Below, one piece after another: positions 1 to 7,351 of a stretch of 64,000 bases of DNA; position 1 is the stretch's first letter, and the number at the start of each line of letters is the position of its first letter. The translations under genes were made by a program, and so were the position numbers. This DNA comes from CAYQLY01 sp964418605 (lineage in GTDB: Bacteria > Bacteroidota > Bacteroidia > Cytophagales > Cyclobacteriaceae). The stretch lies in NCBI GenBank assembly GCA_964418605.1, contig CAYQLY010000007.1:1-64000 (forward strand), read 5' to 3'. The notes under the pieces are model-generated. The model saw only the letters and a program-made list of their open reading frames with translations. It was not told the origin of the DNA and did not search any database.

Positions 1-52
1 GTTGTGCGTCATTTTAGTGAGACCATAACCCACAAGACAAACACAAGAATTT

Positions 53-751
53 ATGAACATAAAAGAGGAAAAACTAAAACGAAATAAATTTTTATACGAG
101 GTTTACAAAGTCGCAAAGACAGAATATCCATCTTCACCAACGAGTGTATTTTTTGGACTTTCAAAGTATAGAAAATACAATATGAAGACAAAAGAATATA
201 TTGACAATGAAGAAGAAAGAGGTGGTTATGTTATAGGCGAAACTTTGGGTTTGACACAAGAAGAAGTTGATAGCTTCGTAATATACTTCTCTTCAAATGA
301 AATAGGATATATGACATCAACATTAGGACTTGGACAATTTGCCATAACACAGACAGGAATATTATATTTAGAGAGTTTAGAAGACGAAATTTCGCTACCA
401 CTTCACATACATCATAATACAATTTCACTTGGAGACAATTCCACTGCTCAAATTCAACAAAACACGACAAACTCAAACCAATCGCAACAAATAAATTATA
501 GTAAGGAAAATATTGCAGAGCTATTTAATCTTTTAAGACAAGATTTAATCAAGCTAAATTCTGAACAAGCAGACGAACTCAAAACAGAAATTGAAAATGC
601 TGTAAAACAGCTTGACAAAGGGAAAGATATTAAGACAAGACTGTTGACTATTGGAGGAATTATAAAAGATATAGGCATAGAAGTATTTGTTGGTTTAGCG
701 TCATCACCTATTGCAAGTATGCTGAAACCACTATTAGGACTTCCAGCTTGA
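53..751 (+). CDS. hypothetical cassette protein, 232 aa
   Basis: I do not recognise a family. The first half (about residues 1-110) is basic then mixed, with a segment around residues 55-75 that could be a small winged-helix-like domain (GETLGLTQEEVDSF). Residues about 125-150 are polar and rich in Gln, Asn and Ser, as in a linker. The C-terminal 40 residues contain an acidic/basic helix, then a hydrophobic tail (IGGIIKDIGIEVFVGLASS) ending in LLGLPA, which may be a membrane-associated or oligomerisation segment. It is the only gene of cassette 1. The start at ATG 53 follows the cassette boundary by about 50 bases. Asp and Thr codon choice (GAC, ACA) matches the other cassette genes, not the chromosome. 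Similar N-terminal-sensor plus hydrophobic-tail layouts occur in defence proteins, but that would be speculation here. Confidence 0.75.
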   Translation: MNIKEEKLKRNKFLYEVYKVAKTEYPSSPTSVFFGLSKYRKYNMKTKEYIDNEEERGGYVIGETLGLTQEEVDSFVIYFSSNEIGYMTSTLGLGQFAITQTGILYLESLEDEISLPLHIHHNTISLGDNSTAQIQQNTTNSNQSQQINYSKENIAELFNLLRQDLIKLNSEQADELKTEIENAVKQLDKGKDIKTRLLTIGGIIKDIGIEVFVGLASSPIASMLKPLLGLPA

Positions 752-775
752 TAAAAGAGAAAATAAAAAAAACGA

Positions 776-909
776 ACGCACAACATCGGTTTGGCAAAAG
801 CAGGGCTGATGGAAGTAATTGAACATTTGTATTTCTATCAACATTTGTGCTTAATTTCAGCTGACGGTTTTCAAATTCCCTGCCTTCGCCAAGCCGAAAA
901 CCGTTATAG
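776..909 (+). repeat. attC-like site 1 (cassette 1 / cassette 2 junction)
   Basis: R''-like box ACGCACAAC at 776-784 is complementary to the first nine bases of the window. Inner arms CGGTTTGGC (787-795) plus AGCAGGG (799-805) pair with CCCTGC (878-883) plus GCCAAGCCG (888-896), with one G:T pair and small asymmetric bulges. The R'-like box GTTATAG is at 903-909 and opens cassette 2. The layout (outer box, spacer, inner stem, long loop, inner stem, spacer, GTT box) is that of attC, although the boxes deviate from the classic GTTRRRY consensus. Confidence 0.6.
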
Positions 910-931
910 GCAACCTTAAGACACGATAGCA

Positions 932-1555
932 ATGCAAGACAGACGATCACTAAAAAATCAACATCAAGAAATTGACGAGTACCTCAAGAATCTTTCAGAT
1001 ACGGAAATTATGGTCGAATTTTCAAAATTGCTGACATCAATGTATCCTCACTTAATAAAAACACATACTCATTGCTTTGACACATTTGATGACATAACTG
1101 AGGACTTGTTTTTTAATTACGTACACTCGACATTTTCATCGAAATACGGCGTTGTCATCGACAAACATGAAACTCAAAAATATGGTTTCATACTTCATTG
1201 CTACCGAAAAATAAATCACATAATATTAAGACCAAAAAACTTTCCCTTTACTTATACAGATTCAAATGGACAAGTTATAACTAATGACGCTACAAAACTA
1301 GAAGAAAAAGAGTTAGTTTTTATTTTGTTCGGTGACACTCAGAATTTTCTCTCTGGCGAAATTGACGAAGTTGACACACAATCCGTAAATTTTGATTTTA
1401 TAAATTTTGTAATCGTAGACAAAAGAACAGGATTAAATTTCCGTAATCAAGATAGCTTTTGGGTAAATAAAGACCTTGTTGACTTTGAACTTGTTTTAGA
1501 GGACTTCGACAAAGAAGAACACGAATTTTATAAAGCGGACATTTATGCTGACTGA
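932..1555 (+). CDS. hypothetical cassette protein, 207 aa
   Basis: No family recognised. The protein is soluble-looking, with no signal peptide or membrane segment. It is acidic (many Asp/Glu), with aromatic-rich strands in the middle (about residues 55-130: FFNYVHSTF, KYGFILHCYRKINHIILRP) and an acidic C-terminal third ending in a run such as FDKEEHEFYKADIYAD. The pattern suggests a small alpha/beta fold of the kind common in cassette genes of unknown function. It is the sole gene of cassette 2: it starts 29 bases after the cassette's GTT boundary and stops ten bases before the terminal palindrome. Its codon use (GAC for Asp) agrees with the neighbouring cassettes. Confidence 0.75.
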   Translation: MQDRRSLKNQHQEIDEYLKNLSDTEIMVEFSKLLTSMYPHLIKTHTHCFDTFDDITEDLFFNYVHSTFSSKYGVVIDKHETQKYGFILHCYRKINHIILRPKNFPFTYTDSNGQVITNDATKLEEKELVFILFGDTQNFLSGEIDEVDTQSVNFDFINFVIVDKRTGLNFRNQDSFWVNKDLVDFELVLEDFDKEEHEFYKADIYAD

Positions 1556-1564
1556 AAGAAAGGC

Positions 1565-1740
1565 TGCCTATAACACAACCTAAATCCCATTTGGGCATTC
1601 GGCTTCGGCTTTTGCAAAAGTGGTAGACAATTAGTTAATTTTCGCTTTGCAAAAGTCTATTAAACATTTATCTTTAAACTAACATTTCGGTTGACAAAGT
1701 TTCAAACTCCAAACGAGAATTTAGCTTGAAACCGTTAGCT
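1565..1740 (+). repeat. attC-like site 2 (cassette 2 / cassette 3 junction)
   Basis: TGCCTATAAC (1565-1574) is complementary to the cassette 2 opening at 903-912. An inner stem pairs CCTAAATCCCATTTGG (about 1579-1594) with CCAAACGAGAATTTAGC (about 1709-1725), with a few mismatches. GTTAGCT (1734-1740) opens cassette 3. The loop between the arms is longer (about 115 bases) than in the other two sites. The whole 1556-1760 gap is occupied by this site. Confidence 0.55.
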
Positions 1741-1760
1741 GTGATTTTAAAAAGACGACC

Positions 1761-2351
1761 GTGCTAAAAGAAACATTCATAGGACTTTTGACAAACTATA
1801 CAGACAACCACAGTCTGACAAACGAACTATGGACTGAAATCGAGAAACACTACACAAGCAAAAAAAGGCATTATCATACTTTACAACACCTTGACAACCT
1901 TCTAACACAACTGACAGAAGTAAAAGACGAAATACAAAATTGGAACACAATTTTGTTTACTCTTTATTATCACGATATAATTTACAATTCTCTGAAATCA
2001 GACAATGAAGAAAAAAGTGCTGACCTTGTTGAAAAACGACTTAAACAAATTTCGGTTTCAATTGACACAATAGAACTTTGCAGAAACCAAATTTTAGCAA
2101 CTAAATCACATTTAAAATCAACCGACAGCGACACAAATTATTTTATTGATGCCGACCTTTCCGTTTTAGGACAGAATTGGGAAACATATTCATTGTATTA
2201 TAAAAACGTCAGAAAAGAATATTCAATTTATCCTGACTTAGTATACAATCCAGGTCGAAAGAAAGTTTTAAAGCACTTTTTATCAATGGACAGAATTTAT
2301 AAAACAGACTTTTTTTCTATAAGTTTGAAACACAGGCAAAAAGAAATTTAA
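1761..2351 (+). CDS. HD-superfamily metal-dependent phosphohydrolase (predicted), 196 aa
   Basis: The protein shows the ordered histidines of the predicted HD phosphohydrolase family (COG4339-like): RHYHTLQHL with H37, H39 and H43, followed by the YYHDIIYN motif with H71 and D72, and a conserved-looking downstream DADLSVLG segment (about residues 129-136), where a further metal ligand would sit. The substrate is unknown for this family; a phosphomonoester or nucleotide is likely. The start is a GTG at 1761, 27 bases inside the cassette. The usual family length is about 200 residues, so the gene is complete. It is the first of two genes in cassette 3. Codon use is cassette-like (GAC, ACA). Confidence 0.75.
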   Translation: MLKETFIGLLTNYTDNHSLTNELWTEIEKHYTSKKRHYHTLQHLDNLLTQLTEVKDEIQNWNTILFTLYYHDIIYNSLKSDNEEKSADLVEKRLKQISVSIDTIELCRNQILATKSHLKSTDSDTNYFIDADLSVLGQNWETYSLYYKNVRKEYSIYPDLVYNPGRKKVLKHFLSMDRIYKTDFFSISLKHRQKEI

Positions 2352-2374
2352 CAAACGAACTAAACATATTATAA

Positions 2375-2734
2375 ATGGGATTTTTCAGTAAATTATTTGG
2401 TAAGAAGTCTGCTCAAAATCCAGAAGACGACTTTGTAGTAACAATAACAGACGATTTTGTTAGAGTTGAACACCCTAGCCGTAAGACTGAAGAAATTTTT
2501 TGGAAAGACATTAACGAAATTAAATTTATTAATACAGATGATGGACCTTTTACTATTGACGTTTGGCTTGCGTTACTTGGCGACAAAAGTGGTTGTCTAA
2601 TACCACAGGGGACAAAAGGTTGCGAACAGGTTTATGACATTGTTTCAAAATATGAAGGTTTTGACTTTGAGAACGTAATTAAATCAATGTCTTCTGTGAA
2701 CAACGAACAGTTTTTACTATGGAAAAGAAAATAA
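2375..2734 (+). CDS. hypothetical cassette protein, 119 aa
   Basis: Function not recognised. It begins with an amphipathic basic segment MGFFSKLFGKKS, which could associate with membrane. A compact beta-rich domain follows (about 20-85: VVTITDDFVRVEHP, EIFWKDINEIKFIN, then a WLALLG segment), reminiscent of small PH-like folds in which an IFW/DI strand lies next to a basic residue, and it closes with a helix near FDFENVIKSM. It sits 23 bases after the HD-domain gene within cassette 3, so the two are probably cotranscribed and moved together. Two genes in one cassette is less usual than one. Confidence 0.7.
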   Translation: MGFFSKLFGKKSAQNPEDDFVVTITDDFVRVEHPSRKTEEIFWKDINEIKFINTDDGPFTIDVWLALLGDKSGCLIPQGTKGCEQVYDIVSKYEGFDFENVIKSMSSVNNEQFLLWKRK

Positions 2735-2738
2735 AAAC

Positions 2739-2873
2739 CACAGCTAACACGGGTTTTGCGTCAGGCGGGCTGACGTGCAAACTTGGAGCTTTGTGCTTCT
2801 AATGAACTTTAATAATAAATTGAAACTTTGTGCTCCGAAACCCGCCCGAACGCAAAGCCCAAAACCGTTATAG
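2739..2873 (+). repeat. attC-like site 3 (cassette 3 / cassette 4 junction)
   Basis: This is the clearest site. CACAGCTAAC (2739-2748) is complementary to the cassette 3 opening at 1734-1743. A long inner stem pairs 2751-2769 (GGGTTTTGCGTCAGGCGGG) with 2841-2860 (CCCGCCCGAACGCAAAGCCC), with only a few mismatches or bulged bases. GTTATAG (2867-2873) opens cassette 4. Total length of about 135 bases is within the range of long attC sites. Confidence 0.65.
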
Positions 2874-2892
2874 GGTATTTTAAAAGAAGACA

Positions 2893-3474
2893 TTGAAACA
2901 GACATTTTACATATTGACTATACTTTTTGGACTATTAAGTTGCAACAACCGGACAGAAAAAACGGTTGACAAATCAACTTTGACGAAAACCGCTGACAAT
3001 AAAGTTAAACTTCATAAATTAGAAAAACTGTTTGTGGTTGGTGACTTTGACGGTGACAGAAACCAAAACACAATCTTTCAACATAATTTTTCAAGACTGA
3101 CAAAAGCTGAAATTGAACAGGCAGCCGACCCATTTCAAAATGTATGGGACACAGTTGTAAAATGGTTTTACGACCAAGACGCAGACTTATATTTGACAAT
3201 TAATAAGAGTGGCAAAGACTCATTAAGCTTTGGAACAGCACAAGGACTTTACTGCTTAATAAATATTGGTGACAACAATGCTGACGGTAAAGACGAAATA
3301 GCTTTAGTAATTGACTATTTAGATTTCAGCAGAGTGAACAGTTGTGAAATATATACCTTGTGCAAAGACGAATGGACACTATTAAAACAGTTTGGAGTTC
3401 ACGAAGGTTCATTTGACTTTACTACTGACAAAGCCCCCTGCTGGTGCGCGTTTGCAACGCGTACCAGCTTTTGA
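2893..3474 (+). pseudogene. cassette lipoprotein gene, 3' end replaced by a REP-like hairpin
   Basis: The start is TTG at 2893 (MKQTFYILTILFGLLSCNNR), a typical lipoprotein signal with lipobox LLSC and Cys17. The mature part carries two Asp-rich stretches, FVVGDFDGDRNQNT and NIGDNNADGKDEIALVIDYL, which resemble FG-GAP/EF-hand-like calcium motifs (DxDGDxxxD) of exported Bacteroidota proteins. The last 13 codons (from about 3434) are read from the hairpin element at 3434-3610, giving an unnatural tail (PCWCAFATRTSF). The cassette's own closing box, expected to read CCCTATAAC, is absent. I therefore infer that the native C-terminus is lost. Codon use is cassette-like. The shortened protein may still be made and exported. 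Confidence 0.6.
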
Positions 3475-3610
3475 ATGTCTATTTTGCATGTGGAGTAACA
3501 ACTGAAATTAGTATTGCTGTTTTTTTTAGATTATCTTTATTTATATAGGTAATCAAATTTTAAATTTCCATTTTCTATATTGCACGTGTTACAAACACGC
3601 GTTAGCGGGG
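3434..3610. repeat. REP-like inverted hairpin pair (possible MITE)
   Basis: The left end has a hairpin of 13 pairs (3440-3452 with 3456-3468, loop TGC, one G:T pair). The right end has a smaller hairpin, CGTGTT (3585-3590) with AACACG (3594-3599), loop ACA. Read in opposite directions the two ends resemble each other: CCCC at the tip, then a GCGxGTTTGyAACrCGT core. About 110 bases of AT-rich sequence with no gene lie between them. Paired inverted REPs of this type are mobilised by REP-associated tyrosine transposases in other bacteria; none is in this window. The element interrupts the fourth cassette. Confidence 0.55.
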
Positions 3611-3657
3611 ACATAGTTTATAACTATGCTGTACTATAGTAGCCGATTTATTATTTT

Positions 3658-4680
3658 CTATGTCCATACCTTTGTTCCTTCTGAACAGTTTTTACAAATA
3701 TCTATTTCGCTTCGTGATCGAAGAATAGTTTTTCGGAAATTTTTATAATATGTGTTTTTCCAAATGGTTTGAAAATGCTGTTGTTGTGCATGACCTAAAA
3801 CATGACTGGCATCTTTGTCAAAACAACATGGAACCACTTTTCCATCCCATGTGACAACACAGGAATGCCACATTTTCCAGCAGTGGTTGATGAGTTTGTT
3901 TTTGATAGTATAAGAACCATCTTTGTTTTTTTTATACCGACTGTATTTTTCAGTATATGGAATAAGATCAGAACCCTTTTCGTAATTGTAAATTTGTGCT
4001 GTTTTTAATAAAACATCATCTACTTCAAGTTTTTTAGCTAATGCATATAAATCTTCAATCTGATGTTCGTTGGGCGCAACGACTAAAAATTGCAATATAA
4101 TATATGGTGTTCGGGCATTTAATTTTTTTTTCCAGCTTACAACTTCTTTTGTTCCTTCTATGACTTTTTCTAAACTTCCACCTATCCGATAGGATTCATA
4201 GACTTCTTGGGTCGTTCCATCTATGGATATGATAAGCCGATCTAAACCTGACTCTACTGTTTTTCTAGCCATTTCACTTGTTAAATAATGACCATTAGTA
4301 GAGGTCGCTGTATATATTTTTTTTTGATGAGCATACTCTATCATATTAATTATTTTTTTATGGAGATAAGGCTCACCTTGAAAATAAAAGGTCAGATAGG
4401 AAAGCGTATGTTGTAACTCGTTAATAATCTTTGTAAATAGTTTTTCATCCAACATGCCAGTTGGTCTGGTAAATGAACGCAATCCACTTGGGCATTCAGG
4501 ACACCGGAGATTACAAGAGGTGGTTGGCTCTATGGATATAGCTATTGGCATTCCCCAATGAATGGGCTTTCGAATGAGTTTGGATACATGATAACTCATA
4601 AATACTAAAAAAGCATTGATTGCTCGTCGAAAGGTAATTTTCGACACAAAATGAAAAAATTGTTGCAATTGCAATGCCAT
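3658..4680 (-). CDS. radical SAM / SPASM domain protein, 340 aa
   Basis: The radical SAM cluster motif CxxxCxxC is present as C56-NLR-C60-PE-C63. A TIM-barrel-like core follows (GGEPY-equivalent FQGEPYLH near residue 100, then a STNGHYL segment). The C-terminal part has the Cys-rich SPASM layout (NHCWKMWHSCVVTWDGKVVPCC, split over residues about 265-290, then CKNC near the end), which would bind auxiliary Fe-S clusters. Members of this group modify peptides, proteins or small molecules, and the substrate is not predictable here. The N-terminal 45 residues are an extra amphipathic region without Cys. No precursor peptide gene lies beside it, and it stands alone between the REP element and the vWA gene. 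Confidence 0.85.
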   Translation of the reverse strand: MALQLQQFFHFVSKITFRRAINAFLVFMSYHVSKLIRKPIHWGMPIAISIEPTTSCNLRCPECPSGLRSFTRPTGMLDEKLFTKIINELQHTLSYLTFYFQGEPYLHKKIINMIEYAHQKKIYTATSTNGHYLTSEMARKTVESGLDRLIISIDGTTQEVYESYRIGGSLEKVIEGTKEVVSWKKKLNARTPYIILQFLVVAPNEHQIEDLYALAKKLEVDDVLLKTAQIYNYEKGSDLIPYTEKYSRYKKNKDGSYTIKNKLINHCWKMWHSCVVTWDGKVVPCCFDKDASHVLGHAQQQHFQTIWKNTYYKNFRKTILRSRSEIDICKNCSEGTKVWT

Positions 4681-4720
4681 TTGATATTATTAATGAATGA
4701 TTGTAAAATTAACTAGAAAT

Positions 4721-4753
4721 AACAAAGCAAGATAGGATATATCTTGCTTTGTT
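4721..4753. terminator. hairpin between vWA gene and radical SAM gene
   Basis: A perfect 14-bp stem (4721-4734 with 4740-4753, loop GGATA) lies 20 bases past the stop of the vWA gene (minus strand). The U-tract on the minus strand is weak and broken, so this may be a terminator or simply an mRNA 3' stabilising hairpin. Confidence 0.55.
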
Positions 4754-4773
4754 GGAATTAGTATGAGTAGATT

Positions 4774-6684
4774 TTAGTCTTCACTTTTTTGTGAAGAAGG
4801 GGTTAATAAACTAGCTGTTTTGACTAGCTTAATAAATTCTGCTCGGTATCCTTCACTGTCTTTTCCTTTGGCTTCAGTAGCCCATTTTAAAACAGAGTCA
4901 TATGTTGCATCTCCTTTAAATTTTGAATCGTGAAGAAGCATACCAAAAGAAGCTACAGCTGCTGCGAATCGGAAGTTATCGGAAGATTCGTCTAGTTTTA
5001 TTTTTTTATCCATCACGGTATGAACGATCAGTTTGCTTACGGTATCCGTAGGATTTTTATATCGGAATTTAATGGTAAGAAATTCCTTTTCGTTTGATGA
5101 GCTGGTTTTGACTTGTGTTTGTTGGTATTTTAATTCATCCACTTTTCCTGAAGGATCGTCCTTGCCATCAACAGGTACTATCTCGTAAAGTGCTGTTACA
5201 GTGTGCCCTGCTCCAAGTTCCCCGGCATCTTTTTTATCATTATTAAAATCCTCTTTTTTGAGCAATCGATTTTCATATCCAACAAGCCGGTATGATTTTA
5301 CTTTTGTTGGATTAAATTCAATTTGTATTTTAACATCTTTTGCAATAGTGCATAGTGTACCATCAATCTGTGTGACTAGTACTTTTTGTGCTTCTTCAAT
5401 GTTGTCTATATAAAAATAATTCCCATTTCCATTATCAGCGATGGATTCCATTTTAGAATCTTTATAATTTCCCATTCCGAAACCGAGAACGGTTAAAAAT
5501 ATACCATCATCGCGTTTACTTTCAATAAGCCGTGTCATTTCTGCATCAGAAGATACGCCTACATTAAAATCGCCATCCGTTGCCAAGATTACTCTATTGA
5601 TTCCATTTTTTATAAAATTTTCTTTAGCTACTTTATAAGCTAATTGAATGCCTTCTCCACCGGCTGTAGACCCACCGGCGTTGAGTTGATCAATAGCTTC
5701 GATGATTTTTTCTTTTTCATTTCCGGATGTGGAAGGAAGAACCACACCAGCAGCACCTGCATATACCGTTAGAGAGATATGATCAGTAGATCGTAATTGG
5801 GCTACGAGGAGTTGTAATGTTTTTTTAACTAATGGAAGTTTATTAGGGTCATCCATGGAGCCTGATACATCAATAAGAAATACCAAGTTTATAGGAGGCA
5901 TTTTATCAAATGCAATTGTTTTACCTTGAAGGCCGATTTGTATCAGTTGATGTTTAGGATTCCATGGGCAGTCTGAAGCCTCTGTGTGTATTTCAAAAGG
6001 ATGGTTGCCTTTAGGTTGAGGGTATTTATAGTCAAAATAGTTAATGAACTCTTCAATTCGCACAGCATCTTGTGGAGGGAGATTACCACTATTAAGATAG
6101 CGGCGTGTGTTCGTATAACTTGCTGCATCGACATCAATGGAGAAAGTAGAAAGAGGATTTTCTTTAACAGAAAGAAAATCATTTTCGCGTATCGTATTGT
6201 ATGATTCAGTATTGTATTGTTCTTGATATATTTCTTCAGTAGCTATCATATCCGCAGAATAAGATGTTGCAGGGGTATTAATGTTTTTGTATTTAACTTT
6301 TTTATTCCCTCCAGCAATAATACCTTGCATTTCCATTGACTTTTTCTCTTTGTTTTCATGCATAGTTATATTGATCTCTGTTCTCCCATTTATAGTCGCC
6401 TCTTCTATAGCAAATCCAACATAATGAAAAGTTAATTTTTTTGTTGAAGATGGTATTTTTATGGAATAAAGCCCTTCTTTATCTGTACTCGTAGTTATGG
6501 ATGTGTTTTTTCCTTTTACTATGACCCCGTAAAGTGAATTGTTATTGTTATCAACCACCTTACCTTTGATGATCAACTCCGTTTGTTCTTTTGACTGGAT
6601 AAATAATCCACTAAAAAGCAGAGTTAAAAGGAGGCATCGTCTTCGTATATATGAAGTAGATGCTGTTTTTTTAAGTTGTCTCAT
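4774..6684 (-). CDS. von Willebrand factor A domain protein with carboxypeptidase-regulatory-like N-terminus, 636 aa
   Basis: Exported protein of the YfbK-like family. A signal segment (residues about 14-32, CLLLTLLFSGLFIQS) is followed by a CarboxypepD_reg-like beta domain (about 37-110, KGKVVD...GLYSIKIPSS), then the vWF_A N-terminal domain (about 165-245, with FSIDVDAASY). A vWA domain begins near residue 265 with an intact MIDAS DVSGS (272-276), and a C-terminal DUF3520-like region contains FLTIKFRYKNP. It is predicted to bind divalent metal and a protein partner at the cell surface. It is divergent from the ECF sigma gene across 94 bases, and in Bacteroidota such pairs often travel together, so the sigma factor may control it. 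Length is normal for the family. Confidence 0.88.
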   Translation of the reverse strand: MRQLKKTASTSYIRRRCLLLTLLFSGLFIQSKEQTELIIKGKVVDNNNNSLYGVIVKGKNTSITTSTDKEGLYSIKIPSSTKKLTFHYVGFAIEEATINGRTEINITMHENKEKKSMEMQGIIAGGNKKVKYKNINTPATSYSADMIATEEIYQEQYNTESYNTIRENDFLSVKENPLSTFSIDVDAASYTNTRRYLNSGNLPPQDAVRIEEFINYFDYKYPQPKGNHPFEIHTEASDCPWNPKHQLIQIGLQGKTIAFDKMPPINLVFLIDVSGSMDDPNKLPLVKKTLQLLVAQLRSTDHISLTVYAGAAGVVLPSTSGNEKEKIIEAIDQLNAGGSTAGGEGIQLAYKVAKENFIKNGINRVILATDGDFNVGVSSDAEMTRLIESKRDDGIFLTVLGFGMGNYKDSKMESIADNGNGNYFYIDNIEEAQKVLVTQIDGTLCTIAKDVKIQIEFNPTKVKSYRLVGYENRLLKKEDFNNDKKDAGELGAGHTVTALYEIVPVDGKDDPSGKVDELKYQQTQVKTSSSNEKEFLTIKFRYKNPTDTVSKLIVHTVMDKKIKLDESSDNFRFAAAVASFGMLLHDSKFKGDATYDSVLKWATEAKGKDSEGYRAEFIKLVKTASLLTPSSQKSED

Positions 6685-6778
6685 ATATTTGTTGGTTTAA
6701 AAACAAGTATAAGATGAGGGGAATGTTTTTATTCCATAAATTTTTTTATCTATTTTTACTTGTTCATGATCATATAGT

Positions 6779-7351
6779 ATGAGTTCCACCCATGAGTTAA
6801 CAGATGAACAACTTATCGCTCGATATAAGGAGTCTGAAAATTCTTTGTGGGTAGGTTATCTATTTCAACGGTATTCTCATCTTGTATATATAATTTGTCT
6901 AAAGTATTTAAAAAACACAGAAGAAAGCAAAGATGCTTCGATGCAGATTTTTGAAAAACTTTGTACGGATTTAAAGAAACACGATGTTCACCATTTTCGA
7001 TCTTGGCTATATAAAGTAGCTAAAAACTACTGTTTGATGCAAATTCGACAGCATAAGCAGTTTGTTGATGTTGAGGAAATCAATGAGCTGTCGTTAGTAA
7101 CTATGGAATATGATGCCCATTTGCATCTTGAAGAAAAAGAGCTTAATCTTTCTTTTTTAGAAGAGGCGTTGGCGTTGCTTAAGGAAGAACAGAAAAAATG
7201 TATCGAACTTTTCTTTTTACAAGAGAGAAGTTACAAAGAGATCATTGAGTTAACAGGATATTCGTTTAAAGAAGTGAAAACGCATATTCAAAATGGGAGG
7301 CGTAATCTTCAAAATTATTTAAAAGAAAAACATGAAAAAAAAGATAGGTAG
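6779..7351 (+). CDS. ECF-type RNA polymerase sigma factor, 190 aa
   Basis: Sigma-70 region 2 spans about residues 20-90 (FQRYSHLVYIICLKYLKNTEES, quoted in part: YLKNTEESKDASMQIFEKL). Region 4, a helix-turn-helix, spans about 128-180 (LKEEQKKCIELFF, then SYKEIIELTGYSFKEVKTHI). Regions 1.1 and 3 are absent, as in ECF factors. Its stop overlaps the start of the downstream membrane anti-sigma gene by 20 bases, so the two are translationally coupled. It is predicted to be held at the membrane by that protein. The adjacent divergent vWA gene is a candidate target; a self-regulated promoter should lie in the 94-base gap. Confidence 0.9.
   Translation: MSSTHELTDEQLIARYKESENSLWVGYLFQRYSHLVYIICLKYLKNTEESKDASMQIFEKLCTDLKKHDVHHFRSWLYKVAKNYCLMQIRQHKQFVDVEEINELSLVTMEYDAHLHLEEKELNLSFLEEALALLKEEQKKCIELFFLQERSYKEIIELTGYSFKEVKTHIQNGRRNLQNYLKEKHEKKDR

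Larger units (their letters stand above)
1..3433 (+). mobile_element. integron-like gene cassette array (no integrase in view)
   Basis: Five same-strand genes lie in four units separated by imperfect palindromes. For units 1, 2 and 3 the first bases of the unit are the exact reverse complement of the start of its own terminal palindrome: GTTGTGCGT (1-9) with ACGCACAAC (776-784), GTTATAGGCA (903-912) with TGCCTATAAC (1565-1574), and GTTAGCTGTG (1734-1743) with CACAGCTAAC (2739-2748). In integrons the R'' box of an attC pairs with the cassette's own first bases in just this way. Unit 4 starts with GTTATAGGG (2867) and lacks its partner, being interrupted at about 3434. The genes have GAC-rich, GACA-rich coding sequence unlike the rest of the window. 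The array probably continues left of the window, where an integrase could lie; otherwise it is a cassette cluster lacking an integrase. Confidence 0.65.

Noticed and set aside
3600..3612. GTTAGCGGGG as the opening box of a fifth cassette
   Set aside because: It pairs with the right arm of the REP-like hairpin element rather than with a downstream ...CGCTAAC box, and the following radical SAM gene is on the opposite strand with chromosomal codon use.
3658..4680. Radical SAM/SPASM protein as the maturase of the RiPP precursors
   Set aside because: It lies 37 kb and 49 kb from the two precursor genes, has no RiPP recognition element or small ORF beside it that I can see, and the precursors look lanthipeptide-like rather than radical-SAM-type. 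No evidence links them.
5201..5413. Open frames opposite to the large genes, for example inside the vWA gene
   Set aside because: They are frames on the non-coding strand of well-supported genes, without homology, signal or spacing to support translation.
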